The position numbers and the translations under genes were made by a program. DNA of 64,000 nucleotides from JADJPO01 sp963828555 (GTDB taxonomy: Bacteria > Actinomycetota > Actinomycetes > Actinomycetales > Kineosporiaceae): NCBI GenBank assembly GCA_963828555.1, contig CAWHEL010000004.1, forward strand, positions 868,001-932,000, read 5' to 3'. Under the pieces are notes generated by a model. That model saw nothing but the letters and a program-made list of their open reading frames with translations. It had not been told where the DNA came from and made no database searches. The stretch's first letter is position 1; every line of letters starts with the position of its first letter. This document shows, one piece after another, positions 24,239 to 32,413 of the stretch.

Positions 24239-24637
24239 GTGCCTGCAATTGTCCTTGGAATGGTCCTGGTCCTGTCCGTCGCCGGCTACGTGATCTACAG
24301 CGTGGCCTGGCCCAACGTGTCTGAGGGCGCCCAGGTGCTCACCCCCGAAGGGGAACGGCTGACCCGCGGTGCCCGCCGCCGGGCCCGGCAGGCCACGGAG
24401 GTCGCCCGCACGAAGGCCGCGGCGTTGCGCGAGCGGCTCCCCGGTGATCCCCATGGCGCCGAAGTCCCTTCTGGCGCCGTTGGTTCCATCCCGGAGCCGA
24501 CGGGAGCCGATGTGGTCTCACGCAAGATCGAGGCCGGTGTCCGGGCACGATCGGACAAGAAACAGGGGCCGCCGCGCCAGCAGGGCTCGCCGGTGGCTAC
24601 TCCTGCGACGGGAGTGTCCGGGACAATCTCCCGGTGA
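24239..24637 (+). CDS. small single-pass membrane protein upstream of ftsY
   Basis: 132 aa, not recognised. VPAIVLGMVLVLSVAGYVIYSV gives one N-terminal membrane helix, then a basic RGARRRARQATEVARTKAAAL helix and a disordered Pro/Gly/Ala-rich tail. The GTG start overlaps nothing upstream; the stop overlaps the GTG of ftsY by 4 bp, so the pair is translationally coupled. The 190 bp before it contain repeated gggtga/tcacc words (for example cgaccca at 24130 paired with tgggtcg at 24204) that could bind a regulator. A membrane partner or anchor role near FtsY is speculation. Confidence 0.6.
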   Translation: MPAIVLGMVLVLSVAGYVIYSVAWPNVSEGAQVLTPEGERLTRGARRRARQATEVARTKAAALRERLPGDPHGAEVPSGAVGSIPEPTGADVVSRKIEAGVRARSDKKQGPPRQQGSPVATPATGVSGTISR

Positions 24638-25845
24638 CCTTCGACTACATCGCGATCGCGGTCGCCGCCGGCGCCGTCCTCTTCGCCCTGCTCGGTGCGC
24701 TGCTCATCGGCTCGCGTCGGCGCGCCCGCCGTCCGTCTCTGCCCGAGGCCGGGGAGCGCCCAGGCCTGCGGCCGGGCCCGGCCGGGAGCGCCGGGGACAT
24801 CGATGACGACGCGGGGACGCCGGGCGCCGTCCTCACGCGCCCCCGCGAGGGTGAGCCGCAGGTCGAGGACGCCGAGATCGTGCTCGACACCCCGGTGCCG
24901 ACCATCGAACGGCCGGAGTCGGCGCGGGGTCGGCTGGTGCGGTTGCGTGAGCGGCTCGCCCGATCCAACACCGCGCTGGGGCAGGGCCTGCTCGGGCTGC
25001 TCACCCGGGACCGGATCGACGCCGCCACGTGGGACGAGGTCGAGGACACCCTGCTGCTGGCCGACATCGGCGCCGGGCCGGCCGAGGAGATCGTGGAGGG
25101 TCTCAAGCGTCAGGTCGCCGTGCTCGGCACCCGGGACGCCGAGTCGGTGCGGGCCCTGCTGAGGGCTCAGCTGATCGAGGCCGTAGACCCGAGCATGGAC
25201 CGCTCGCTCGCCGTCGAGCGGCACGAGGACGAGAACCGGCCGGCCGTGGTCCTGATGGTCGGGGTGAACGGCACCGGCAAGACCACCACGGTGGGCAAGC
25301 TGGCCCGGGTGCTGGTGGCCGACGACAAGGACGTGCTGCTCGGCGCTGCCGACACCTTCCGCGCCGCCGCCGCCGACCAGTTGCAGACCTGGGGCGAGCG
25401 GGTCGGCGTGCCGACCATCCGCAGCGACCGGGAGGGGGCCGACCCGGCAGCGGTGGCCTTCGACGCGGTCAAGGCCGGGATCGAGCTCGAGTCGGACGTC
25501 GTGCTGATCGACACCGCGGGCCGGTTGCAGAACAAGGTCGGTCTGATGGACGAGCTGGGCAAGGTCAAGCGGGTCGTGGAGAAGCACGGCCCGGTGGACG
25601 AGGTGCTGCTGGTGCTGGACGCCACCACTGGGCAGAACGGCCTGCAGCAGGCCAAGGTGTTCGCCGAGGTGGTCGAGGTGACCGGCATCGTGCTGACCAA
25701 GCTCGACGGCACGGCCAAGGGCGGCATCGTGGTGGCCGTGCAGCGGGCGCTGGGTGTGCCGGTCAAGCTGGTCGGTCTCGGGGAGGGGCCGGATGACCTG
25801 GCGCCGTTCGAGGTCGAGGCGTTCGTCGACGCCCTGCTGAGCTGA
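24634..25845 (+). CDS. ftsY: signal recognition particle receptor FtsY
   Basis: 403 aa GTPase receptor for SRP at the membrane. Unlike E. coli FtsY it begins with a true transmembrane helix (residues about 5-27, YIAIAVAAGAVLFALLGALL) followed by a basic cluster, the actinobacterial design. An acidic/proline linker leads to the NG domain: GTPase P-loop GVNGTGKTTT at 210-219, DTFRAAAADQL, VVLIDTAGRLQN and TKLDGTAKGG. Its partner Ffh is encoded about 5 kb downstream. Confidence 0.97.
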   Translation: MTFDYIAIAVAAGAVLFALLGALLIGSRRRARRPSLPEAGERPGLRPGPAGSAGDIDDDAGTPGAVLTRPREGEPQVEDAEIVLDTPVPTIERPESARGRLVRLRERLARSNTALGQGLLGLLTRDRIDAATWDEVEDTLLLADIGAGPAEEIVEGLKRQVAVLGTRDAESVRALLRAQLIEAVDPSMDRSLAVERHEDENRPAVVLMVGVNGTGKTTTVGKLARVLVADDKDVLLGAADTFRAAAADQLQTWGERVGVPTIRSDREGADPAAVAFDAVKAGIELESDVVLIDTAGRLQNKVGLMDELGKVKRVVEKHGPVDEVLLVLDATTGQNGLQQAKVFAEVVEVTGIVLTKLDGTAKGGIVVAVQRALGVPVKLVGLGEGPDDLAPFEVEAFVDALLS

Positions 25846-25853
25846 GCTCCGGG

Positions 25854-26126
25854 ATGCGCCGCCGGGTGCTGATCATCCTCGCTGTGGCGGTGGTCGGCGC
25901 GTGGCTGAGCGCCACCGACAACGACTTCTGGGTTCCGCAGCAGTCGAGCCTGATCGCCTTCCTGGCCACGCAGATGAACACCGGCTCCGACGGCTGGTGG
26001 CACTACGGCGAGTGCTACTACTCCTCCGGCGGAGCCCCTGACCACGTGGTGGCTATCGAGAGGGCTGCCGCCGCTGGGTGCGCCGGGTCCGACCCGCGCG
26101 ACGTCACCACCTGGTGCGGCCGCTGA
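25854..26126 (+). CDS. hypothetical small exported protein
   Basis: 90 aa, not recognised. It starts MRRRVLIILAVAVVGAWLS, a basic N-region plus hydrophobic core that fits a signal peptide or membrane anchor. The rest is short and contains three cysteines in the C-terminal half (GECYYSSGG, AAGCAG, TTWCGR) and several aromatic residues. It follows ftsY by 8 bp, so it may be on the same transcript. Whether it is a real gene rests on codon pattern and the clear signal-like N-terminus only. Confidence 0.5.
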   Translation: MRRRVLIILAVAVVGAWLSATDNDFWVPQQSSLIAFLATQMNTGSDGWWHYGECYYSSGGAPDHVVAIERAAAAGCAGSDPRDVTTWCGR

Positions 26127-26200
26127 CGGCGGACGCCGCGCTGCTCGCCCTGGTGGACCGTGCGCCGGCGGCCCTGACGATCAGTCCTGCGGGGCCCTGT

Positions 26201-26268
26201 CGATGGAGATCACGATGAAGAAATCTGGCTGCCATCACAGCCGTTTCCTCGCATCGTGATCTCCATCG
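26201..26268. repeat. dispersed nested palindrome, copy B
   Basis: Perfect 17-bp arms at 26201-26217 (cgatggagatcacgatg) and 26252-26268, around an inner ggctg-ccatca-cagcc hairpin. Nearly the same sequence as copy A at 5767-5838, including the inner loop and the ttcctcgcat segment. It is 74 bp downstream of the small exported-protein gene and 235 bp before amt. Confidence 0.85.
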
Positions 26269-26358
26269 TCGGCTTGGGCCCGGGGGTGAGCGGGAGGCAG
26301 GCGGAGTGGGCAGAGCGTGGGCGCGGGGAAACACAGGTTTCACCGCGGGAGCGGCTCC

Positions 26359-26396
26359 GTCACATGCCCGTAACGTGCTGGGCCCGCCGGGGAAAC
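26359..26396 (+). promoter_or_regulatory. candidate GlnR-binding site upstream of amt
   Basis: Four half-sites at exact 11-bp phasing: GTCAC at 26359, GTAAC at 26370, GGCCC at 26381 (degenerate) and GAAAC at 26392. The actinobacterial GlnR consensus is gTnAC-n6-GaAAC repeated with 6-nt gaps, so the first and fourth half-sites match, the second has one change and the third is poor. It lies about 105-145 bp before the amt start, in front of a classic nitrogen-starvation operon. Confidence 0.5.
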
Positions 26397-26502
26397 ACCC
26401 GAGGGGAACCGTAGTGTCCCAGGTCGCCCCAGGGACGTGGCGCCACTGTCCAGGCCGCATGCGGCCAGATCGCATCGCAATCACGACCTCTGAGGGGTAC
26501 GG

Positions 26503-27828
26503 ATGGATTCCGGAGACACCGCCTGGGTGCTGGCGAGCGCAGCGCTCGTTCTGCTGATGACACCAGGCCTGGCGCTCTTCTACGGCGGCATGGTTCGCGC
26601 CAAGAGCGTGCTCAACATGATGATGATGTCCTTCGTCACCATCGGCATCGTCAGCGTCCTGTGGGTGCTGTTCGGGTACTCGATCGCCTTCGGTGGCGGC
26701 AACGCGCTGTTCGGCGACTTCTCGATGGTCGGGCTGGGTGAGGCGCTCAACGACGCCACCACCTTCAACGGCGCCGAGTACAAGATCCCCACGCTGGTGT
26801 TCGCCATGTTCCAGTTGATGTTCGCGGTGATCACCCCGGCGCTGATCTCGGGCGCCATTGCCGACCGGGCCAAGTTCCTCGGGTGGTCGGTCTTCGTCAC
26901 CGTGTGGGTCAGCCTGGTCTACTTCCCGGTGGCGCACTGGGTCTTCGACTTCGGTGACGCCGACGGCAACGGCAAGGGCCTGCTCGCCGGCTGGGGTGTC
27001 CTCGACTTCGCCGGTGGCACTGCGGTCCACATCAACGCCGGCGCTGCCGGCCTGGCGCTGGCGCTCGTACTGGGCAAGCGCAACGGCTGGCCGAAGGCGC
27101 AGTTCAAGCCGCACAACCTGCCGTTGGTGCTGACCGGCGCCGGCCTGCTCTGGTTCGGCTGGTTCGGGTTCAACGCCGGTTCGGCGCTCAGCGCCGGAAC
27201 GCTGGCCGGCCTGACCTTCACCAACACCCAGGTCGCCACGGCCGCCGCAGTGCTCGGCTGGCTCGTGGTGGAGAAGCTGCGCGATGGGCACGCGACGAGC
27301 CTCGGCGCGGCGTCCGGCGCGGTGGCGGGCCTGGTTGCGATCACCCCGGCCTGTGCCTTCATCGTCCCGTGGTCCGCGGCCCTGCTCGGCCTGATCGCCG
27401 GAGCACTGTGCGCCATGGCCGTGGGCCTGAAGTACCGGTTCGGCTTCGACGACTCGCTCGACGTGGTGGGCGTCCACCTCGTCGGCGGTCTGGTCGGATG
27501 CATCTACCTGGGCTTCATGGCCACCGAGCGGGCCAACGGAGCGGGCTCGGCGTCCGCCAACGGCCTGTTCTACGGTGGCGGTGCCGGCCTGCTCTGGATC
27601 CAGACCAAGGGAGCCCTGCTGGTCATGGTCTACTCGTTCGTGATGGCGGCGATCATCGGCTACGCGATCGACAAGACGATCGGGTTCCGCCTCGACCCTG
27701 AGGACGAGGAGGCCGGGGTCGACCTGGTCGACCACGCCGAGGCCGGCTACGACCTGGGCACCACCACCAGTGGCGGCTTCCGCAGCGCCGGAGTCAGCAC
27801 CAAGGAGAACGCGGAGGTGACGGCATGA
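26503..27828 (+). CDS. amt: ammonium transporter (Amt/Mep/Rh family)
   Basis: 441 aa, 11 predicted membrane helices; takes up ammonium/ammonia across the cytoplasmic membrane. Family signatures: LLMTPGLALFYGGMVRAKSV near residue 13 and DFAGGTAVHINAGAAGLALA near residue 165, containing the twin-His pore region with a later histidine in VVGVHLVGGLVG. The cytoplasmic C-terminal tail is acidic (DPEDEEAGVDLVDHAEAG). Overlaps glnB by ATGA, the usual pairing in which GlnK/GlnB plugs the channel. Likely GlnR-controlled. Confidence 0.96.
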   Translation: MDSGDTAWVLASAALVLLMTPGLALFYGGMVRAKSVLNMMMMSFVTIGIVSVLWVLFGYSIAFGGGNALFGDFSMVGLGEALNDATTFNGAEYKIPTLVFAMFQLMFAVITPALISGAIADRAKFLGWSVFVTVWVSLVYFPVAHWVFDFGDADGNGKGLLAGWGVLDFAGGTAVHINAGAAGLALALVLGKRNGWPKAQFKPHNLPLVLTGAGLLWFGWFGFNAGSALSAGTLAGLTFTNTQVATAAAVLGWLVVEKLRDGHATSLGAASGAVAGLVAITPACAFIVPWSAALLGLIAGALCAMAVGLKYRFGFDDSLDVVGVHLVGGLVGCIYLGFMATERANGAGSASANGLFYGGGAGLLWIQTKGALLVMVYSFVMAAIIGYAIDKTIGFRLDPEDEEAGVDLVDHAEAGYDLGTTTSGGFRSAGVSTKENAEVTA

Positions 27829-28163
27829 AGCTCGTCACGGCGATCGTCAAGCCGCACAAGCTCGACGAGGTCAAGTCGGCGCTGGAGGCCTTCGGGGTCC
27901 AGGGAATGACGGTCAGCGAAGCCAGCGGCTACGGCCGCCAGCGCGGGCACACCGAGGTCTACCGGGGGGCGGAGTACACCGTCGACCTGGTGCCCAAGGT
28001 GCGGCTCGAGGTGCTGGTGGATGCCGCGGACGCCGTCGACGTGGTCGAGGTGATCGTCAAGGCCGCCCAGACCGGGCGGATCGGCGACGGCAAGGTATGG
28101 ACCACGCCGGTCGACGACGTGGTGCGCGTGCGGACCGGTGAGCACGGGGTCGATGCGCTCTGA
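27825..28163 (+). CDS. glnB: nitrogen regulatory protein PII
   Basis: 112 aa trimeric signal protein sensing 2-oxoglutarate/ATP/ADP. MKLVTAIVKPHKLDEVKSAL is the standard N-terminus. The T-loop carries Y51 in YRGAEYTVDL, the residue adenylylated by GlnD in actinobacteria. C-terminal signature TGRIGDGKVWTTPVDDVVRVRTGE. Sits between amt and glnD; often named glnK in this position. Confidence 0.97.
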   Translation: MKLVTAIVKPHKLDEVKSALEAFGVQGMTVSEASGYGRQRGHTEVYRGAEYTVDLVPKVRLEVLVDAADAVDVVEVIVKAAQTGRIGDGKVWTTPVDDVVRVRTGEHGVDAL

Positions 28164-30573
28164 GGTGAGCCCCACCGCCCCGCAGGACTTGCGCCGGGAA
28201 CGTCTGGCGCTGGCCCTGCGGGGTGGCCCCCCGGGCCCGCAACGCCGGCTAGGCATCACGTCGCTGGTGGAGCGGGCCCTTGGCGCGGCGTGGGAGAGCG
28301 CCGTGGGGGAGGTGGGGCTCCGCACGACCGAAGGCGTCGCGCTGGCCGTGGTCGGCAGCGTCGCCCGCAGCGAGACCGGACCGGCCAGCGACATCGACCT
28401 GGTGCTGCTGCACGACGGACGACGCCCCGCCGACACCATCGCCACCCTGGCCGAGCGCCTCTGGTACCCGTTGTGGGACAGCGGATCCCGGATAGATCAC
28501 TCGGTGCGCACGCCCAGCCAGTGCCGCGAGGTCGCGGCCGCCGACACCGCCGCCGGGATCGGACTGCTCGACCTGCGTCAGGTGGCCGGCGACGCCGCCC
28601 TGGTGGCTCGGGCCCGGACCCAACTGCTCTCGGACTGGCGCGGCGGGATCGGCCGCCGGATCCCCGCCCTGCTGGAGGCGCTGACCGAGCGTGCCGACAG
28701 GTTCGGCGAGATGGCGCACATGCTCGAACCCGACCTCAAGGAGGCCCGCGGCGGCCTGCGCGACGTCAGCGTGCTGCGCGCCTTGGCCGCGAGCTGGGCC
28801 ACTGACCGCCCGCACGGTGAGGTGGACGCCGCCCACGAGCACCTCCTCGACGTGCGCGACGCCCTGCACGTGGTGACCGGCCGCGGCGTGGACCGGCTGC
28901 TGATGGCCGATCAGGACGCCGTGGCCGTCGCCGCTGGGGTCACCGACGCCGACGAGCTGCTCGCCGGGCTGGCCCAGGCCGGCCGCACTATCGCCCACGC
29001 CGCCGACATCACCGTCCGGCGGGCCCGACAGGCCTTCCCGGCCAGTCGCAGCCGCCGATTCCGGGGCCAGCGGGGGCCGCGGCGTCCGCAGATGCGCCCG
29101 CTCGGCAATGGACTCGTGGAGCACGACGGCGAGGTGGTGCTCGGGGCCGGGGTCCGTCCGCACGACGACCCGGTGCTCGCCCTGCGGGCCGCGGCGTGCG
29201 CCGTCCGGGCCCAGCTCCCGCTCTCACCGGTGACCGTGGACCACCTGGCGAACGACGCCCCGGTACTGCCCACACCCTGGCCGGCCGCGGCCCGCGACGC
29301 CCTGGTGGACATGCTCGCCGGCGGACCGGCCCTGGTCGGGGTCTGGGAGTCGTGCGATCTGGCCGGGCTGGTGACCCGCTGGATCCCGGAGTGGGAGGGC
29401 GTGCGTAACCGCCCGCAGCGCAACGCGATCCACCGGCACACCGTGGACCGGCACCAGGTGCAGGCGGTGATCGAGGCGACGGCGTTCCTGCGGCACGTGG
29501 CCCGGCCCGACCTGTTGCTGTTGGCCGCGCTGCTACACGACATCGGCAAGCGGGCCGGCGCGCACGACCATTCCCAGGCCGGGGCGCCGCTGGCCCGCAC
29601 CGCGGCCGCCCGGTTCGGCCTGCCGCCGGCGGATGTCGACGTGATCGAGCGGCTGGTCCGCGAGCACCTGACCCTGGTCGAGCTGGCCACCCGGCGCGAC
29701 CCGGACGAGCCCCGCACGGTGGCGGCCCTGGTCGAGGCGGTCGACGGACGCAGTGACGTCCTGGATCTGCTGCGCGCGTTGACCGAGGCCGACGCCCGTG
29801 CCGCCGGGCCGGTGGCCTGGTCGCCTTGGCGGGCCCGGCTGGTCGACGACCTGGTGCATCGTGCGCGTTCGGTGCTGCGGGGGCAGGAGCCGCCCGGCCC
29901 GGCGCCGATCACCGAGGGCGAGGCCGCCCTGGTGCAGCGGGCTTCGACCGACGGCATGCCCCGGGTGGCGATCGAGCGGGGGGCCGACCACGCCGGGCTG
30001 CACCTGGTCACCGTGGTGGCCGCCGACCGCCCGGGCCTGCTGGCCGACATCGCCGGCACCCTGGCCTCGTTCCGGCTCGCCGTCCGTTCGGCCCTGGTGC
30101 GCACCGTGGACGGCGTCGCCGTGGACACCTGGTACGTCGACGCCGGCAGCGCCACCGTGCCGGACCCGGCGACGGTGGAGACGGCGTTGCGCCGCCTGGC
30201 CGGTGGCGACGAGTCGGTGCTGGACCGGCTGGCCCGCCGCGACGCCTCGTTCCGTCCGGCCACCGCGGCGATAGGGCGGCCGCGGGTGGTGCTGCTGACC
30301 GATGCCTCCGCCGACTCCACCGTGCTCGAGGTGCGGGCCGCCGACCGGCCGGGGCTGCTGCACGCCCTCGGCGCAGCGCTGGCCTCGCACGGGGTCGACC
30401 TGCGCTCGGCCCACATCGCGACGCACGCCGGCCAGGCGGTCGACGTGTTGTACCTGGCCGAGGCCGACGGCAGCAGACTCGGCCCCTCCCGAGTCGCCGT
30501 CGTGGTCTCGGCGTTGGTAGACGCCGCAGCCCTGCCCGGGAGCACCACGACCATCGACGGCGACGTCATCTGA
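28153..30573 (+). CDS. glnD: PII nucleotidyltransferase / deadenylylase GlnD
   Basis: About 806 aa. The nucleotidyltransferase domain has VVGSVARSETGPASDIDLVLL (G-S at about 68-69, D80 and D82). The central HD hydrolase has LLAALLHDIGKRAGAHDHS (H462-D463). Two C-terminal ACT domains begin HLVTVVAADRPGLLADIAG and VLEVRAADRPGLLHALGA and sense glutamine. In actinobacteria it adenylylates PII. ATG 28153 has a gggg-containing SD and overlaps glnB by 11 bp; GTG at 28138 and 28165 are alternatives. The GS loop lacks the usual GGYGR form, a mild divergence. Confidence 0.93.
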   Translation: MRSEVSPTAPQDLRRERLALALRGGPPGPQRRLGITSLVERALGAAWESAVGEVGLRTTEGVALAVVGSVARSETGPASDIDLVLLHDGRRPADTIATLAERLWYPLWDSGSRIDHSVRTPSQCREVAAADTAAGIGLLDLRQVAGDAALVARARTQLLSDWRGGIGRRIPALLEALTERADRFGEMAHMLEPDLKEARGGLRDVSVLRALAASWATDRPHGEVDAAHEHLLDVRDALHVVTGRGVDRLLMADQDAVAVAAGVTDADELLAGLAQAGRTIAHAADITVRRARQAFPASRSRRFRGQRGPRRPQMRPLGNGLVEHDGEVVLGAGVRPHDDPVLALRAAACAVRAQLPLSPVTVDHLANDAPVLPTPWPAAARDALVDMLAGGPALVGVWESCDLAGLVTRWIPEWEGVRNRPQRNAIHRHTVDRHQVQAVIEATAFLRHVARPDLLLLAALLHDIGKRAGAHDHSQAGAPLARTAAARFGLPPADVDVIERLVREHLTLVELATRRDPDEPRTVAALVEAVDGRSDVLDLLRALTEADARAAGPVAWSPWRARLVDDLVHRARSVLRGQEPPGPAPITEGEAALVQRASTDGMPRVAIERGADHAGLHLVTVVAADRPGLLADIAGTLASFRLAVRSALVRTVDGVAVDTWYVDAGSATVPDPATVETALRRLAGGDESVLDRLARRDASFRPATAAIGRPRVVLLTDASADSTVLEVRAADRPGLLHALGAALASHGVDLRSAHIATHAGQAVDVLYLAEADGSRLGPSRVAVVVSALVDAAALPGSTTTIDGDVI

Positions 30574-30651
30574 GCCACGCGCTCGTCAAGGGGGCGGGAT
30601 GGTGATGCTGCACGTGGCGGCCGGCAGGCTGGTCGGGGGCTGACCGACCGT

Positions 30652-30657
30652 TAGGCT
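30652..30657 (+). promoter_or_regulatory. -10 box TAGGCT before ffh, leaderless type
   Basis: TAGGCT ends 6 nt before the GTG at 30664, so the mRNA would start at the start codon. The 90 bp between glnD and ffh hold no other gene. Confidence 0.5.
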
Positions 30658-30663
30658 GATGAG

Positions 30664-32277
30664 GTGTTCGCGACCCTCTCCGAGCGGCTGACCGCCACCT
30701 TCAAGTCCCTGCGCGGCAAGGGGCGCCTGTCCGAGGCCGATGTCGACGCGACCATCCGCGAGATCCGTCGGGCCCTGCTGGACGCCGACGTCGCGCTGAG
30801 CGTGGTGCGCGACTTCTGCGCCAGGATCCGCGAGCGGTCGCTGTCCGCCGAGGTCTCCGCCGCCCTCAACCCCGCCCAGCAGGTCGTGCAGATCGTGCAC
30901 GAGGAACTGGTCACGGTGCTCGGTGGGGAGACCCGCCGGCTGCAGATGGCCAAGCTGCCGCCCACGGTGATCCTGCTCGCGGGTCTGCAGGGTACGGGCA
31001 AGACCACGCTGGCGGGAAAGCTCGGGCTGTGGCTGAAGGAGCAGGGGCACACCCCTCTGCTGGTGGCCTGTGACCTGCAGCGGCCCAACGCCGTCGATCA
31101 GCTGAAGGTGGTCGGGGAGCGGGCCGGGGTCACCGTCTTCGCGCCTCACCCGGGCGCCTCGGCATCCGGCGCGCTGGCGAACCCGAACGCCGGCCCCGCC
31201 GACCCGGTGATGGTCGCCGCGCTCGGCGTCGAGCACGCGATCGAGAAGCAGTACGACTTCGTCGTGGTCGACACCGCCGGCCGCCTCGGTGTGGACACCG
31301 AGATGATGCGCCAGGCCGCCGACATCCGCGACGCCGTCCGCCCGGACGAGATCCTCTTCGTGCTCGACGCGATGATCGGCCAGGACGCGGTCACCACCGC
31401 GAACGCCTTCGCCGACGGGGTCGGCTTCACCGGCGTGGTGCTCTCCAAGCTGGACGGCGACGCCCGCGGTGGCGCGGCGCTCTCGGTGGTCGGGGTCACC
31501 GGCAAGCCGGTGATGTTCGCCTCGACGGGGGAGAAGCTCACCGATTTCGAGCTGTTCCACCCCGACCGGATGGCCTCGCGGATCCTGGACATGGGTGACG
31601 TGCTCACCCTGGTCGAGCAGGCGCAGAAGGCGTTCGACGAGAAGCAGGCCGAGGAGATGGCGGCCAAGTTCGCCGCCGACGAGGACTTCACCCTCGACGA
31701 CTTCCTGGCCCAGATGGGCGCCCTGCGCAACATGGGCTCGATCAAGAAGATGCTGGGCATGCTGCCCGGGATGGGCGAGTTGCGCGACCAGTTGGACAAC
31801 TTCGACGAGCGCGAGATGGACCGGGTCGAGGCAATCATCCGGTCGATGACCCCGCAGGAGCGGCGTCAGCCGAAGATCCTCAACGGTTCGCGCCGGCTGC
31901 GGATCGCCAAGGGCTCGGGCATGCAGGTCAACGACGTGAACACGCTGCTGGAGCGGTTCACCGAGGCGCAGAAGATGATGCGCCAGATGCGTCGTGGGAT
32001 GGGCGGCATGCCCGGCATGCCGGGGATGCCCGGAGGCATGGGCGGCGGCGGCAAGAAGTCGCGCGGCAAGACCGCGCCTCCGCCGCGCAAGGGCAAGGCC
32101 AAGTCGGGCAACCCGGCCAAGCGTGCCCAGCAGGAACGCGACGCCGCCTCCCGCCCCACCACGTCCGGTGCCCCCGGCGGCGCCTTCGGCCTGGGCGCCC
32201 CCGGTGCTGACACCTCCCCGATCGACCCCGCCAACCTCGACCTTCCTCCCGGCTTCGAGAAGTTCCTCGGCCGTTAG
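30664..32277 (+). CDS. ffh: signal recognition particle protein Ffh
   Basis: 537 aa GTPase that binds signal peptides and 4.5S RNA and docks on FtsY. NG domain: GLQGTGKTTLAGKL at residues 107-120, DLQRPNAVDQL, VVVDTAGRLGVD and SKLDGDARGG. The M domain starts near 315 and ends with the RNA/signal-binding PKILNGSRRLRIAKGSG and methionine-rich QKMMRQMRRGMGGMPGMPGM. A long Lys/Pro/Gly tail of about 95 residues ends DLPPGFEKFLGR, the typical actinobacterial C-terminus. Confidence 0.97.
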   Translation: MFATLSERLTATFKSLRGKGRLSEADVDATIREIRRALLDADVALSVVRDFCARIRERSLSAEVSAALNPAQQVVQIVHEELVTVLGGETRRLQMAKLPPTVILLAGLQGTGKTTLAGKLGLWLKEQGHTPLLVACDLQRPNAVDQLKVVGERAGVTVFAPHPGASASGALANPNAGPADPVMVAALGVEHAIEKQYDFVVVDTAGRLGVDTEMMRQAADIRDAVRPDEILFVLDAMIGQDAVTTANAFADGVGFTGVVLSKLDGDARGGAALSVVGVTGKPVMFASTGEKLTDFELFHPDRMASRILDMGDVLTLVEQAQKAFDEKQAEEMAAKFAADEDFTLDDFLAQMGALRNMGSIKKMLGMLPGMGELRDQLDNFDEREMDRVEAIIRSMTPQERRQPKILNGSRRLRIAKGSGMQVNDVNTLLERFTEAQKMMRQMRRGMGGMPGMPGMPGGMGGGGKKSRGKTAPPPRKGKAKSGNPAKRAQQERDAASRPTTSGAPGGAFGLGAPGADTSPIDPANLDLPPGFEKFLGR

Positions 32278-32296
32278 CCTCGCCCACAGCCCGCTC

Positions 32297-32359
32297 ATGC
32301 TCCGCGGGGCCGTCGTTTCGGCCGGTTTCGGGAGTGGAATCGACGGCGCCGCGGAGTAT
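32297..32359. repeat. imperfect 19-bp palindrome after ffh (element E)
   Basis: Arms at 32297-32315 and 32341-32359 pair at 17 of 19 positions around a tttcggccgg core. The stretch gctcatgctccgcgggg (32293-32309) is identical over 17 bp to one arm of the palindrome at 51778, so the two are related repeats. It is 19 bp past the ffh stop and likely ends that transcript. Confidence 0.65.
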
Positions 32360-32401
32360 CGGCGGGGTCGGGGCGGCGCGGCTGCGGCGGGACGCGGGCG
32401 G

Positions 32402-32407
32402 TAGGTT
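32402..32407 (+). promoter_or_regulatory. -10 box TAGGTT before the amidohydrolase gene, leaderless type
   Basis: TAGGTT is followed by tcgggg and the ATG at 32414. The gggg might also act as a weak SD, so leaderless start is probable but not certain. Confidence 0.4.
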
Positions 32408-32413
32408 TCGGGG

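Larger units (their letters stand above)
26127..26502. other. 376-bp non-coding stretch before amt
   Basis: Holds the second copy of the dispersed palindrome (26201-26268) and, between about 26320 and 26400, a cluster of gaaac/gtnac words that fit a GlnR operator. No convincing gene was found on either strand; the long minus-strand open frame that covers it continues through amt and is a shadow. Confidence 0.7.

Noticed and set aside
26104..27735. 543-codon open frame on the minus strand opposite amt
   Set aside because: High GC keeps antisense frames open; amt on the plus strand has full family motifs, while the minus frame is His/Gln/Asp-rich without any recognisable domain.
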